From: CAZNVB01 sp964651495
Lineage (GTDB): Bacteria; Acidobacteriota; Aminicenantia; Aminicenantales; UBA8522
Length of the DNA: 41,500 nt
Direction: 5' to 3'
NCBI GenBank assembly: GCA_964651495.1
Contig: CAZYWP010000010.1
Span: forward strand, 1-41,500
Shown here: piece by piece, positions 25,226 to 34,017 of the stretch
Layout: every line of letters begins with the position of its first letter
Numbering within the stretch: position 1 is the first letter of the stretch
The notes under the pieces: model-generated
The model's input: only the letters and a program-made list of their open reading frames with translations
What the model was told of the DNA's origin: nothing
Databases searched by the model: none
Program-made: the position numbers and the translations under genes

Positions 25226-27886
25226 ATGCTTTCGTTTCATCCTGTCTGGATTCTTCTGCCCGCCGTTCTTATTGGCTTAGGATTCAACATGGTCAAAGCC
25301 GCCGAACCCAGCGCCGGGCCGCAGGCGCCTGTCGAGCTTCGCTGCGAGTATCTGGCGAACCCGCTCGGCGTGGATGCTCCGAAGCCGCGCTTCTCTTGGG
25401 TTCTCGAGCACAGCGCGAGAGGGCAGGGCCAGACAGCGTATGAGATCGTGGTTTCCACTTCCCCGGCCGAGGAAATGGGCGATTGCTGGGAAAGCGGGAA
25501 AGTGAGCTCATCCGAGTCCTCTCAGGTCGTCTATGCCGGGAAACCGCTGGCCAGCGGCCGGACATATTATTGGAAGGTCCGCTATTTCGATAAAAGCGGC
25601 CGGATGAGCCCGTTCAGCCAGGTCGCCCGCTTCGACACCGGGCTTTTCTTGCGGGACGACTGGAAGGGCGCGTGGATCGGGGGCAAGAATCAGCTGCGCC
25701 AAGAATTCCAGGTCGCAGGCAAGATCGTCCGCGCCCGGGCCTATATTTGCGGTCTCGGATATTACGAGCTCCGCGTCAACGGGCGCAAAGTCGGCCGCAG
25801 CGTCCTCGACCCGGCCTGGACGACCTATGATAAGCGGGCTCTTTATGTGACCTATGATGTCACCGGCTACCTTGAAACGGGGGCCAATGCCGCCGCCGTT
25901 ATGCTCGGGCAGGGCTGGTTCAAATCCACCGCCCTCCTGTTCCAGATGGATATCGAGCTCGAGGGCGGAGGAAGGGTCGAGGTGGTGAGCGATCCGTCCT
26001 GGAAAGCGGCGAACGGGCCGGTTGTATCCGACAGTGTCTATAACGGGGAAACCTACGACGCCCGCCTTGAGACTCTGGGCTGGGACCGCCCCGGGTTTGA
26101 CAACTCCGGCTGGGGGCCGGCCGAGACGGTCAGCGGGCCGAAGGGGGCGCTCTCAGCCCAGATGATGCCTCCCATCCAGGTCGTGGACACAATCGTGCCG
26201 CAAAAGCTGACGACCCCCAAGCCCGGCGTCTATGTCTTCGACATGGGGCAGAACTTCAGCGGCTGGGCCCAGCTCAGGGTCCGTGGTCCGCGCGGCACGG
26301 AGGTCAGGCTGCGTTTCGCCGAAATGACCTACGATACCGGGATGCTCAACCAGGAGAACCTGCGCGGCGCCAGGGCGGAGGACATCTATGTCCTCAAGGG
26401 CCAGGGTGAGGAGGTCTATGAACCACGCTTCACCTACCACGGATTCCGGTACGTGGAGTTGACTGGGTTTCCCGGTGTGCCCGCCGTCAGCGCCATCCGG
26501 GGGCGCGTCGTCCACACAGCGGTCGAGCCGGCCGGAAGTTTCGCCTGTTCGAAACAGGTCCTGAACGACCTCCAGAGGATCATCGTCTGGGGCCAGAAAA
26601 CAAACCTCCACAGCATCCCGACCGACTGCTGCCAGCGAGACGAGCGCATGGGCTGGATGGGCGACGCCCAGGGCACGGCAGAGGAGGCGATTTATAACTT
26701 CGACATGGCCGCATTCTATACGAATTTCCTCCGCGATATCCGCGACGTCCAGGATGAAAAGGGAACGATCACGGACACGGTGCCCCATATCTGGGGCTCG
26801 CGGCCGGCCGACCCGGCCTGGGGAACCGCCTATCCTCTCATCTGCTGGTATGTCTACCAGTATTACGGCGACAAACGCATCATCGAAGACCATTATGACG
26901 GCGTGAAGAAGTATGTCGAGTACCTGCGGACGCGCGAGGAAAACGGCCTGGTCAAGTTCAGCTATTACGGCGACTGGGTGGCCGTGGACAAGACGCCGGG
27001 AAATATCGTCTCCTCGTTTTACTATTATTACGACGTCCGGATCCTGAGCGACATGGCCGGGGTGCTGGGGAAAGAGCAGGACGCCAAGCTCTACGGCGAC
27101 CTGGCCGAAAGGATCAAGGCCGCTTTCCACCGCGAGTACTTCGACCTGAAGACGCGCAACTACGCCAACGGGACCCAGACGGCCAACACGCTCCCGCTCT
27201 TCCTTGGGATGGTGCCCGAGTCCGAGCGCGGCGCGGTTTGGGGGAACCTGTTCGACAACCTGGCTTATAAGAGCAACTCCCATCTGACCACCGGGATTAT
27301 CGGGACCAAATACATCATGGAGCTCCTAAGCGCGATGGGAAACTCCGACCTGGCCTACGACATCGCCGCCCAGACGACCTACCCGAGCTGGGGGTACATG
27401 ATCGAAAACGGAGCGACCACGCTCTGGGAGCTGTGGCAGCTGCGGCAGGGTCCGTCGATGAATTCCCACAACCATCCGATGTTCGGGAGCGTCGGCTCCT
27501 GGCTGTACAAGGCCCTGGCCGGGATCAACCTGGCGCCGGGGTCGGTGGGGTTTGAAAAAATCCGGATCGCGCCCCAGATGGTTCGCGACCTCCGTTATGC
27601 CTCCGGGTCGACGCGGACGCCGCGCGGCCAGGTCGCCTGTTCATGGTCGCGCGGTGAGCGGAGCATCCGTCTGGAAGCTGCAGTCCCTGTAGGGAGCGAG
27701 GCGGAAGTCGTCCTGCCGAAATTCAACCTTCAGAGTGTCGTGATCAAAGAGGGCGGCCGGGTCATCTGGGATGCCCGGGGATTTCATCCCGGCGTCGAGG
27801 GCGTGCAAAAAGCCGAGGAGAGCCAGGGCCGGTTGATCATCCAGGTCGGGTCCGGCCGCTACGTTTTCGAACTCACGGGCGACTGA
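25226..27886 (+). CDS. Exported GH78 alpha-L-rhamnosidase
   Basis: 886 residues with a signal peptide (about 1-25). N-terminal beta-sandwich domains ('LRCEYLANPLGVD', 'PRFSWVL') are followed by the (alpha/alpha)6 catalytic domain. The acidic cluster of the general acid region is 'RDERMGWMGDAQ' (D472, E473, D479) and the likely base Glu is E735 in 'GATTLWELW', both GH78 hallmarks. It would release terminal rhamnose from plant pectin (rhamnogalacturonan), flavonoid glycosides or bacterial polysaccharide outside the cytoplasm. GGAGGG precedes ATG 25226; a weak TTCAAC / TACAAT pair lies at 25161-25189. No other rhamnose-pathway gene is in the window. Confidence 0.93.
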   Translation: MLSFHPVWILLPAVLIGLGFNMVKAAEPSAGPQAPVELRCEYLANPLGVDAPKPRFSWVLEHSARGQGQTAYEIVVSTSPAEEMGDCWESGKVSSSESSQVVYAGKPLASGRTYYWKVRYFDKSGRMSPFSQVARFDTGLFLRDDWKGAWIGGKNQLRQEFQVAGKIVRARAYICGLGYYELRVNGRKVGRSVLDPAWTTYDKRALYVTYDVTGYLETGANAAAVMLGQGWFKSTALLFQMDIELEGGGRVEVVSDPSWKAANGPVVSDSVYNGETYDARLETLGWDRPGFDNSGWGPAETVSGPKGALSAQMMPPIQVVDTIVPQKLTTPKPGVYVFDMGQNFSGWAQLRVRGPRGTEVRLRFAEMTYDTGMLNQENLRGARAEDIYVLKGQGEEVYEPRFTYHGFRYVELTGFPGVPAVSAIRGRVVHTAVEPAGSFACSKQVLNDLQRIIVWGQKTNLHSIPTDCCQRDERMGWMGDAQGTAEEAIYNFDMAAFYTNFLRDIRDVQDEKGTITDTVPHIWGSRPADPAWGTAYPLICWYVYQYYGDKRIIEDHYDGVKKYVEYLRTREENGLVKFSYYGDWVAVDKTPGNIVSSFYYYYDVRILSDMAGVLGKEQDAKLYGDLAERIKAAFHREYFDLKTRNYANGTQTANTLPLFLGMVPESERGAVWGNLFDNLAYKSNSHLTTGIIGTKYIMELLSAMGNSDLAYDIAAQTTYPSWGYMIENGATTLWELWQLRQGPSMNSHNHPMFGSVGSWLYKALAGINLAPGSVGFEKIRIAPQMVRDLRYASGSTRTPRGQVACSWSRGERSIRLEAAVPVGSEAEVVLPKFNLQSVVIKEGGRVIWDARGFHPGVEGVQKAEESQGRLIIQVGSGRYVFELTGD

Positions 27887-28207
27887 TCGTCAGGGATCGG
27901 GACACCGCCAATTTCCGATCTAAGTATGGCAACAAATTTGGCCAACTTGTATCGTACCCTGAAATAGGGTCTTTTTATCTGCTGCCCCGTCATGCCGGCA
28001 AGGTAATCGGTATCAACCCTGGGGCTCCACTCAGACGGGGAGGAGGATCAAGCAACGCGAGCGGCAATCTTCGGAGGAAGCCAATTCTTGACTTGTCCAA
28101 TCTTTACTAATACTATAGAATAAGTAGGGATTGGAGGGCTGTTTGTCCAGTCCATTTCATGGACGGACCGGGCCCGGCGTTTAGTCACGATACCGAAGGA
28201 GAAAAAG
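27887..28207 (+). promoter_or_regulatory. Intergenic region: weak terminator-like hairpin and promoter for pirin
   Basis: This 321-nt gap holds no gene. A short hairpin ACCCT (27956-27960) / AGGGT (27966-27970) followed by CTTTTTAT could stop transcription from the rhamnosidase, but the stem is only 5 bp. Further on, TTGACT (28088-28093), a 17-nt spacer and TACTAT (28111-28116) form a promoter for the pirin gene, giving a start near 28123. AGGAG at 28196-28202 is the SD of pirin. Confidence 0.4.
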
Positions 28208-29220
28208 ATGAAGACATCGCGCCTGATAAAGAGCGTGTCCCGCAGCAAGCGGACAATCGAAGGGGCCGGCGTGAAGCTCAAACGCGCCTTCGGACACGCC
28301 GAAGTCCCGCTTTTCGACCCGTTTCTGATGTTGGACGATTTTCATTCCGACAAGCCAGGGGATTACATCGCCGGGTTCCCCTGGCATCCCCACCGGGGGA
28401 TCGAGACGGTAACCTACATGATCTCGGGGGAGGTCGAGCATGGGGACAGCATGGGCAATAAGGGAATCATCCGCTCCGGCGAAGTCCAGTGGATGACGGC
28501 CGGAAGCGGCATCATCCACCAGGAGATGCCCAAAAGGCAGAAGGGGACGCTCTGGGGACTCCAGCTCTGGGTCAATCTGCCGGCGAGCCACAAGATGATG
28601 AACCCCCGCTACCGGGATATCCGCGCCCAGGATATACCGGAGTTCAAAACAGAGAGCGGGGCAGTGGTCAAGGTTATCGCGGGCCGAGTGAACGGAGTCC
28701 AGGGGCCGGTCAAAGACATCATCCTGGACCCCGAATACCTGGATGTGGCGATCCCGGCCGGCGGGCGATTCGAGCATTCCATCAAGCGCAGTCACAATGT
28801 TTTCGCTTATGTGCTGGTAGGGAAGGGTTTTTTCGACCCGCGGAATAAGGATGAATTGTCCGCCGAGCAATTGATCCTTTTCGACGGGGGAGATGAAGTC
28901 TCAGCGGTCGCCGGTGAGGCCGGGCTACGCTTTCTCCTCGTCTCTGGACGGCCGATCAGAGAGCCAGTCGCCTGGTCCGGNNNNNNNNNNNNNNNNNNNN
29001 NNNNNNNNNNNNNNNNNNNNNNNNNNNNNNNNNNNNNNNNNNNNNNNNNNNNNNNNNNNNNNNNNNNNNNNNNNNNNNNNTACGCTTTCTCCTCGTCTCT
29101 GGACGGCCGATCAGAGAGCCAGTCGCCTGGTCCGGACCGATTGTTATGAATACCCAGGAAGAGCTGGCCCTTGCTTTTGAAGAATACTGGAAGGGGACTT
29201 TGGTGAAGTTTCGAGGCTGA
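28208..29220 (+). CDS. Pirin family protein (interrupted by the assembly gap)
   Basis: Cupin-fold protein. The N-terminal cupin carries the metal-binding 'FPWHPHRGIETVTY' and 'GSGIIHQEMPK' motifs. Read straight through, the frame breaks at the N run at 28981-29080. The 55 bases before the gap (28926-28980) are identical to the 55 after it (29081-29135). If these are one locus, 28208-28980 joined to 29136-29220 is 858 nt, exactly in frame, giving a 285-residue protein that ends in 'GPIVMNTQEELALAFEEYW', the usual pirin C terminus. So the gene is probably intact in the organism. Pirins are Fe/Zn cupins, some with quercetinase activity; the role here is unknown. The promoter is at 28088-28116. 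Confidence 0.9.
28981..29080. other. 100-N scaffold gap flanked by an identical 55-bp direct repeat
   Basis: The run of 100 N has identical 55-bp sequences on both sides (28926-28980 and 29081-29135). A 55-bp exact overlap is what two contigs sharing an end k-mer would show, so the N run is most likely artificial filler. Removing the gap plus one copy restores the pirin frame exactly. Downstream coordinates would shift by 155 bases. Confidence 0.9.
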
Positions 29221-29222
29221 AA

Positions 29223-29399
29223 TTATTTTTTTCGGGCTTTCGACCAGAGGGTGGCGAAGACGAACCAGCCGGCCGAGGCGATCAGAAAAACCAGCCTGAA
29301 GCCCTGCGCTGAAAGCTTTCCCAAAAAATGAAGAATCGGCGCGGCGAGACAGACGGCCAGGCTCATTAAGGAAAAAGCGGCCGGCCCGATTCTCCTCAT
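29223..29399 (-). CDS. 58-residue two-helix membrane protein coupled to the NCS1-like permease
   Basis: A small - strand frame, ATG at 29399 and TAA at 29223-29225. It starts 1 nt after the stop of the permease gene, with AGGAG (in the permease's last codons) about 8 nt upstream. The protein begins MRRIGPAAFSLMSLAVC and has two hydrophobic helices (about 5-26 and 34-52) joined by a short loop with Lys, ending SKARKK. The composition (positive ends, Trp/Phe at the second helix border) is that of a real small membrane subunit. Nothing similar is recognised; a companion or stabiliser of the permease is inferred. It stops 3 nt before the pirin stop on the other strand. Confidence 0.65.
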   Translation of the reverse strand: MRRIGPAAFSLMSLAVCLAAPILHFLGKLSAQGFRLVFLIASAGWFVFATLWSKARKK

Positions 29400-29400
29400 T

Positions 29401-30771
29401 CTATTTTCTCCTAATCGCGCTCAATACAGTGTAGGCAATAAGGGCGATAAAGTATCCCGGCAGCCAGCGAAAGAAGAGATGGATGGGGAGTAGGAAACAA
29501 ATTACCAGCGTCCCGCCCCAGACCGCGAGCGCCCGCCAGTTAAACAGCCAGCCGCATTTTTCGGCCCGGTACTGTTCCAGCTTGAAAAGGGGAAAAAGCC
29601 AGTGCTCGGCGAAAACAACGGCGCCCATGGGCATCAGAACGAGGCCGTAGATGGCCACATAATCGAGCAGCTTCAGGAAGAAGATAGGAAAACAGGAAAG
29701 GACGGTGGTGATCATTCCGGCGACCAGCGTGACTTTCCAGCGGGGCCAGTTGGGTGTGATCGTCTGAAGCGCTAATCCAGCCCGGTAGAGCGTCGGGTTG
29801 GCCGTCGTCCAGCCGGCCAAAAGGAGGCCGGCTACTCCGGCCAGCCCGGCCGCCTCGAAGGCCATGAGCCCGGGATTCATCTCCCGGCCGACCGCGGCGA
29901 CCATGACGCCGGAGCAAATCCAGGCCAGCATGTGTCCGGGATACATGCCGAAAGCCGTATAAAGACCATAGGTCCATTTTTTAGCGTAGCGAAAAAGGGC
30001 CAGGTCCGAGAGCCCGACGTGCATGGCCAGGTTACAGAACCAGGCGAAGAATAAAATATGCCAGAGCCCGAAGTGGGCCTGCCCGGGGAGGGGAGTGCCG
30101 TTCCAAATTTTCGTTCTGGCGACCTCCCAGAGGTTTCCCAGGTCGGGGCGGACGCCCAGTCGAGGCAGCATGGCGATCGCGCCCGCAATGAAGACGACAA
30201 ATATCCAGGGTGAGCAGACTTCGGCAAAGCGGCTTAGCTTTTCAAACCCGAGGATGGCCAGGGTGATAAACAGCGCTCCGATCGCAAAAGTGAGAACAAC
30301 CCAGCCCACGCTGTTCGGCCACACGGCATTGAGGGCCGGCGTTTTGATCTTGAAGGCCAGGCCGACCGCCGTCGCCGAAACAGCGATCATCGCGCCGGCG
30401 AGAATGCAGTAGAGGACGGCATTGGCGATGTTATAGATAGTCGTCAGGCCGGGCCCGGCGATTTTTCTCAGGTACCAGTAGAGGGTCAGGCGGGTTCGCA
30501 CGGCGATCGGGGCGCAGATGAATGTCCAGGAGAGCACCGCCAGGAGATTTCCGACGAGGAGCCCGAGGAGCAGATCTCCGGCCTTTACGCCGTGAAGGAC
30601 GAAGAAAGCGCCGATGACGAATTCGGTCGCCGCCACGTGCTCGCCGGCGAACAGGCCGGCAAATTTTCCGCCCGACTGGAGCTTGTCGGGCGTGACCGGT
30701 TCGCGGTCGAATTCATACAGGCGGTCCATCTGCGAGGCGATCGAGGCGAACCGTCCGGCCATGATTGTCAT
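29401..30771 (-). CDS. NCS1-like purine/cytosine permease family transporter
   Basis: 456 residues with about 12 hydrophobic segments. 'LQSGGKFAGLFAGEHVAATEFVIG' (in parts), 'GNLLAVLSWTFICAPIAVRTRLT', and 'LAGWTTANPTLYRAGLALQ' match the NCS1 / CodB group of sodium- or proton-coupled importers of nucleobases, hydantoins, thiamine or related heterocycles. Substrate not readable; no nucleobase catabolic gene is adjacent. ATG 30771 is used (30762 is an alternative MAGRF start); no clear SD for either. A 58-residue membrane protein follows with a 1-nt gap. A third shortened repeat copy lies upstream at 30812-30849. Confidence 0.78.
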   Translation of the reverse strand: MTIMAGRFASIASQMDRLYEFDREPVTPDKLQSGGKFAGLFAGEHVAATEFVIGAFFVLHGVKAGDLLLGLLVGNLLAVLSWTFICAPIAVRTRLTLYWYLRKIAGPGLTTIYNIANAVLYCILAGAMIAVSATAVGLAFKIKTPALNAVWPNSVGWVVLTFAIGALFITLAILGFEKLSRFAEVCSPWIFVVFIAGAIAMLPRLGVRPDLGNLWEVARTKIWNGTPLPGQAHFGLWHILFFAWFCNLAMHVGLSDLALFRYAKKWTYGLYTAFGMYPGHMLAWICSGVMVAAVGREMNPGLMAFEAAGLAGVAGLLLAGWTTANPTLYRAGLALQTITPNWPRWKVTLVAGMITTVLSCFPIFFLKLLDYVAIYGLVLMPMGAVVFAEHWLFPLFKLEQYRAEKCGWLFNWRALAVWGGTLVICFLLPIHLFFRWLPGYFIALIAYTVLSAIRRK

Positions 30772-30811
30772 TTCATATCACAATCCCGGAGCTCTTGACA
30801 AGAATTAAAAG

Positions 30812-30849
30812 GGGAATGGGTCCTGTCATGGCGCGTCCCCAGAACCCAT
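30812..30849 (+). repeat. MITE-like element, copy C (shortened)
   Basis: GGGAATGGGT at 30812-30821, then CCTGTCATGGCGCGTCCCC as in copy A and B ends, followed almost at once by the inverted end word ACCCAT (30844-30849). It looks like a deletion derivative in which both ends abut. It lies directly upstream of the serS promoter. Confidence 0.6.
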
Positions 30850-30850
30850 C

Positions 30851-30880
30851 GTGACAGAGTCCATGGATTTTTGTTATAAT
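30851..30880 (+). promoter_or_regulatory. serS promoter
   Basis: GTGACA (30851-30856), an 18-nt spacer and a perfect TATAAT (30875-30880). Transcription would start near 30887-30889, i.e. at or next to the ATG of serS (30889). The -35 region sits at the edge of repeat copy C. Confidence 0.55.
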
Positions 30881-30888
30881 CAGCGCCA

Positions 30889-32169
30889 ATGTTAGACCCG
30901 AAATTCGTTATGGATAACTTCGATGAGGTCCGCAAAAGGCTGGAATCGCGGGGCCCGTTTAGCCGGATATTGGATGAGTTGCGCTTAGTTACCATCAAGG
31001 AAAGAGAAAAAATCAAAGAAATAGAGGAACTTCGGGCTCGAAAAAAAAAGATCTCCGAGCTGTTCATCAGGGAAAAACAGGCCGGTAAAGAGGTCGATCA
31101 CCTGATCGTTGAGAGCAAAAAAATAGGGAACCAGATCGACGCCCTCAGTAAGGAGATGAAAGGACTTCCCGAGCAACTGGAGGCGCTGAGGCTTTCCCTT
31201 CCCAATATCCCGCATGAGAATGTGCCCGTTGGGAGCAGCTCCGCGGATAACGCGGTCGTCCGGGTGATCGGAAAGGCTCCGGATTTTGACTTCGTCCCCG
31301 AGCCCCACTGGGACATCGGGACGGGGCTGGGAATCCTGGATTTTGAGCGAGCCGCCAAGATCACGGGCTCACGTTTCGCCATTTATTTCGGCGCCGGAGC
31401 CCTCCTGGAGCGAGCTCTCATCAATTTCATGCTTGATATCCACACCAAGGAAAAAGGGTTTAAAGAAGTCATCCCTCCTTTTATCGCCAACGAAGACAGC
31501 CTGACCAGCACCGGGAATCTGCCCAAGTTCGCCGCCGACTTGTTCAAGCTGGAAGGCTATAAATGGTATCTGATCCCCACGGCCGAAGTCCCCCTGACCA
31601 ATATCTTCCGGAACGAAATCCTCGACGGCAAAATTCTCCCCCAGAGTTTTGTAGCCTATACTCCATGTTTCCGGAGCGAAGCCGGCTCCTACGGTAAGGA
31701 TATCCGAGGCCTCATCCGCCAGCATCAATTCAATAAGGTCGAGCTGATGGTTTTTTCTCTGCCGGAGCATTCTTTCGCTGAGCTGGAACGCATGACCGAG
31801 GCCGCCGAGGAAGTGTTGAAGCGGCTGGAACTGGCTTATCGCGTCGTTTCGTTGTGCACCGCGGACCTGGGTTTCGCCAGCAGCAAAACTTATGACCTGG
31901 AAGTCTGGATGCCTAGCCGGAAAGACTATATGGAGATCTCGTCCTGCTCCAACTGCACCGATTTTCAGGCCCGCCGGTCCAGCATCAGGTTTCGCCGCGA
32001 GCCCAAATCCAAGCTGGAATTTGTCCATACGCTGAACGGCTCCGGGCTGGCAGTGGGAAGAACGGTGAGCGCCATTCTGGAAAATTATCAGCAGGAGGAC
32101 GGCTCCGTCGTCATCCCTGTGGCCCTCCGCCCCTACATGGATGGACTGGAAAAAATCACTCTGCCCTGA
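30889..32169 (+). CDS. serS: Serine--tRNA ligase
   Basis: 426 residues, normal length for bacterial SerRS. N-terminal coiled-coil arm (about 30-100, rich in Lys/Glu, 'ELRARKKKISELF'); class II motifs: motif 2 'FRSEAGSYGKDIRGLIRQHQ' and motif 3 'LNGSGLAVGRTVSAILENYQ', with 'TAEVPLTN' for the substrate serine. The enzyme charges tRNA-Ser in the cytoplasm. The start MLDPKFV is canonical. There is no SD, and a perfect TATAAT ends 8 nt before the ATG, so the message may be leaderless. It is a core gene standing alone between a repeat and a GNAT gene read convergently. Confidence 0.97.
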   Translation: MLDPKFVMDNFDEVRKRLESRGPFSRILDELRLVTIKEREKIKEIEELRARKKKISELFIREKQAGKEVDHLIVESKKIGNQIDALSKEMKGLPEQLEALRLSLPNIPHENVPVGSSSADNAVVRVIGKAPDFDFVPEPHWDIGTGLGILDFERAAKITGSRFAIYFGAGALLERALINFMLDIHTKEKGFKEVIPPFIANEDSLTSTGNLPKFAADLFKLEGYKWYLIPTAEVPLTNIFRNEILDGKILPQSFVAYTPCFRSEAGSYGKDIRGLIRQHQFNKVELMVFSLPEHSFAELERMTEAAEEVLKRLELAYRVVSLCTADLGFASSKTYDLEVWMPSRKDYMEISSCSNCTDFQARRSSIRFRREPKSKLEFVHTLNGSGLAVGRTVSAILENYQQEDGSVVIPVALRPYMDGLEKITLP

Positions 32170-32366
32170 CCTCACCCGGCGGCCGACAATTGCGGCAAAG
32201 TCTGCAGAAGCTTGCTTTTCTGCCGGGCTGACTGAATAAGCGCTGCTGTACCGTTTTTCTTTATCCCGTAGTCATTGATGATAAACCTGAGGGAGCGGGG
32301 ACGCCGGTCGCCTGCGCCCCCGTCTCGGCCCCGGGCGCAATCCTCACTCTTAATATAAGCAGATGA
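32170..32366. other. Convergent intergenic gap after serS, no gene
   Basis: About 200 nt between serS and the GNAT gene. An imperfect GC-rich inverted repeat (32293-32326) may help stop transcription from both sides, but there is no T run. Nothing protein-like was seen. Confidence 0.4.
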
Positions 32367-33431
32367 TTAAACCTGGATCTCGTAGACGTCCGGAATGTCG
32401 CGGACGACGACCTCCGGATTGAGACTCCACGAGACCATGTTCACGGACCTGAAATAGGGGAAGAAATGAGCCCGGTAGAAGGGGCCCTGGGGATAATAGC
32501 CTCTGGTCCACTCGACGGCGCCGATGCAGCAGGCCGTTTGAACATAGTGGAGGAAGGCGTTGACGAAACCCGTCCGCTCCTTGCTTGAAAGCCCCGGATA
32601 CGCCACGTGGTTGACCCAGGCCCATCGTTCTTTGGCCTTTCCGAGATGTTCATGAAATATAAAATTGACCAGACCCTCGACTCGACCATTTTTCTCGAAG
32701 ACGAGAGTCTGAGAAACATCGGGATAGGCCAGTTCGATGGACAGGCTGTCACGGCTCCAGATGAGAGCGAGGGGCATTCTTTCCTGATAGCTGTTAAGCA
32801 AGTTCAGGCATTCGTCAAGGTCCTCTGGTCTGTATTCCCGCAAAAGTTGACCGCGTCCCGGGCCGGGCGGCCGGGCGCCTCCGATGATTTTGATGGCTGC
32901 CCGTTCCCATCCTTTGATTTCTTCGCTGGTGTTCACGCGGGCAAGGTCGAGAATCCTGGCTATGACACGGATTTTCTTGACGAAATGCATCGGCTGACCG
33001 GATGCCGCCATTTTCCTCATCAGCTTCGTCGAACCGTGCCCCTTTTCAAGGGTCAGAAGCGAGAAGTCATACTTGAAGTTCTCATTCACGCGCAGAGCTT
33101 CCTGGATGACGGCCGTGGCCAGTCCGAGCCGCAGATATTCTTTTCTGGCGACCAGCAGACAACTATAAACAGCGCGGTGGGTCTTTTCACGATACTTGAA
33201 TGTCTGCGGCAGATTGGCCAGGAAACCGAGGATCTCGTCCCCTCGATAGGCGGCGATAAGGTGCCTTTTGTCGGGGATCCTGTCCGTGAGGTAATGGAGG
33301 AAGGCCGGACGGTAAAAGTTGGGGAAGGAAGCGGCTCCATATTCCTCACGCCAGGAGGCCAGAGCCATCTTCTCGAGAGCTGCAAAATCCCCCCGAAAGG
33401 TTTCGATGGAAATCCCGTCCAGGTCCGCCAT
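32367..33431 (-). CDS. GNAT-family acetyltransferase-like protein (two GNAT-like halves)
   Basis: 354 residues. The N-terminal half has GNAT-like layout ('LIAAYRGDEILGFLANLP', 'SCLLVARKEYLRLGLATAVI' with a degraded acetyl-CoA motif), and the C-terminal half repeats a similar strand pattern ('LVFEKNGRVEGLVNFIF'). This resembles tandem GNAT / N-acyltransferase-like proteins with an uncertain acceptor. A promoter TTGATT / TATTAT with an 18-nt spacer lies at 33471-33442 on the - strand, and the start ATG 33431 is then only a few nt from the transcript start, with AGGGA immediately upstream. Alone between serS (convergent) and a zinc-ribbon gene. Confidence 0.65.
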   Translation of the reverse strand: MADLDGISIETFRGDFAALEKMALASWREEYGAASFPNFYRPAFLHYLTDRIPDKRHLIAAYRGDEILGFLANLPQTFKYREKTHRAVYSCLLVARKEYLRLGLATAVIQEALRVNENFKYDFSLLTLEKGHGSTKLMRKMAASGQPMHFVKKIRVIARILDLARVNTSEEIKGWERAAIKIIGGARPPGPGRGQLLREYRPEDLDECLNLLNSYQERMPLALIWSRDSLSIELAYPDVSQTLVFEKNGRVEGLVNFIFHEHLGKAKERWAWVNHVAYPGLSSKERTGFVNAFLHYVQTACCIGAVEWTRGYYPQGPFYRAHFFPYFRSVNMVSWSLNPEVVVRDIPDVYEIQV

Positions 33432-33579
33432 TTTTCCCTTGATAATAATTTTAATGGGGAATAAAAATCAAGTCGTCGTTCATGATCAATCGGTAGTGGG
33501 CAGGTCTGTTAGATCGAGCTGCAAATTGCCGGAGTCGGGCTAGGAAGGCAAAGGGAAGCTCAAATGAGCCGGAAACAGG

Positions 33580-33732
33580 CTATTGATCGTCTTTATCTTT
33601 GATCTTGTCCCCGGGAATATCTTCTTCGATGGTCTCGTCCTCGGGAAAAAGAAGCTGCGTCCCGCAGCTACTGCAGTATTCGATCTTGCCGTCGATGATT
33701 GCCTGGCAATAGGGACATTTTTTTAAGGCCAT
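33580..33732 (-). CDS. Small zinc-ribbon protein
   Basis: 50 residues from ATG 33732, chosen because GGAGAGG lies upstream and the longer frame to 33786 starts in a different composition. MALKKCPYCQA ... YCSSCGTQL gives two CxxC pairs of a zinc ribbon, followed by an acidic tail (DEDIxxD-like, 'EDETIEEDIPGDKIKDKDD'). Function unknown; such proteins occur widely as small regulators or adaptors. Same N-terminal zinc-ribbon type as seen in the kinase-like protein at 5179. Confidence 0.65.
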   Translation of the reverse strand: MALKKCPYCQAIIDGKIEYCSSCGTQLLFPEDETIEEDIPGDKIKDKDDQ

Positions 33733-33878
33733 AGGATCATTCCTCTCCTTTTCCGAGGTTTTATTCAGCGCCGTGCCGGCCCTCAAGTATAGAACACTAT
33801 TTCGGCCAATAAATCAATGGGATTTTTTCATGGGCTGTCTCAATCGACGGCTGCCAAACCGGGTCGCGTGGCGAAATG

Positions 33879-33907
33879 TTGACTCTTGCTTTCCGAGTTG
33901 ATATTCT
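33879..33907 (+). promoter_or_regulatory. Promoter of the Tat-exported aminotransferase-fold gene
   Basis: TTGACT (33879-33884), 17-nt spacer, TATTCT (33902-33907). The transcript would start near 33914, leaving a leader of about 100 nt before ATG 34018. Confidence 0.5.
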
Positions 33908-34017
33908 CCTTGCGAACCGACGGGTTGTCACAGGAGAGCCAAATCATCCCCACCCCCGCTGACCGACGGGATGACGGTCATCTCCGGAACCTGGCAAAAA
34001 TAATGGGAGGAAGAGAG

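Noticed and set aside
26153..27283. 376-codon - strand frame opposite the rhamnosidase
   Set aside because: Shadow of the GH78 gene; no recognisable domain.
28926..29135. 55-bp direct repeat as a genuine tandem duplication or att-like site
   Set aside because: Both copies abut the N gap exactly, and collapsing them restores the pirin frame, so it is better explained as an assembly overlap.
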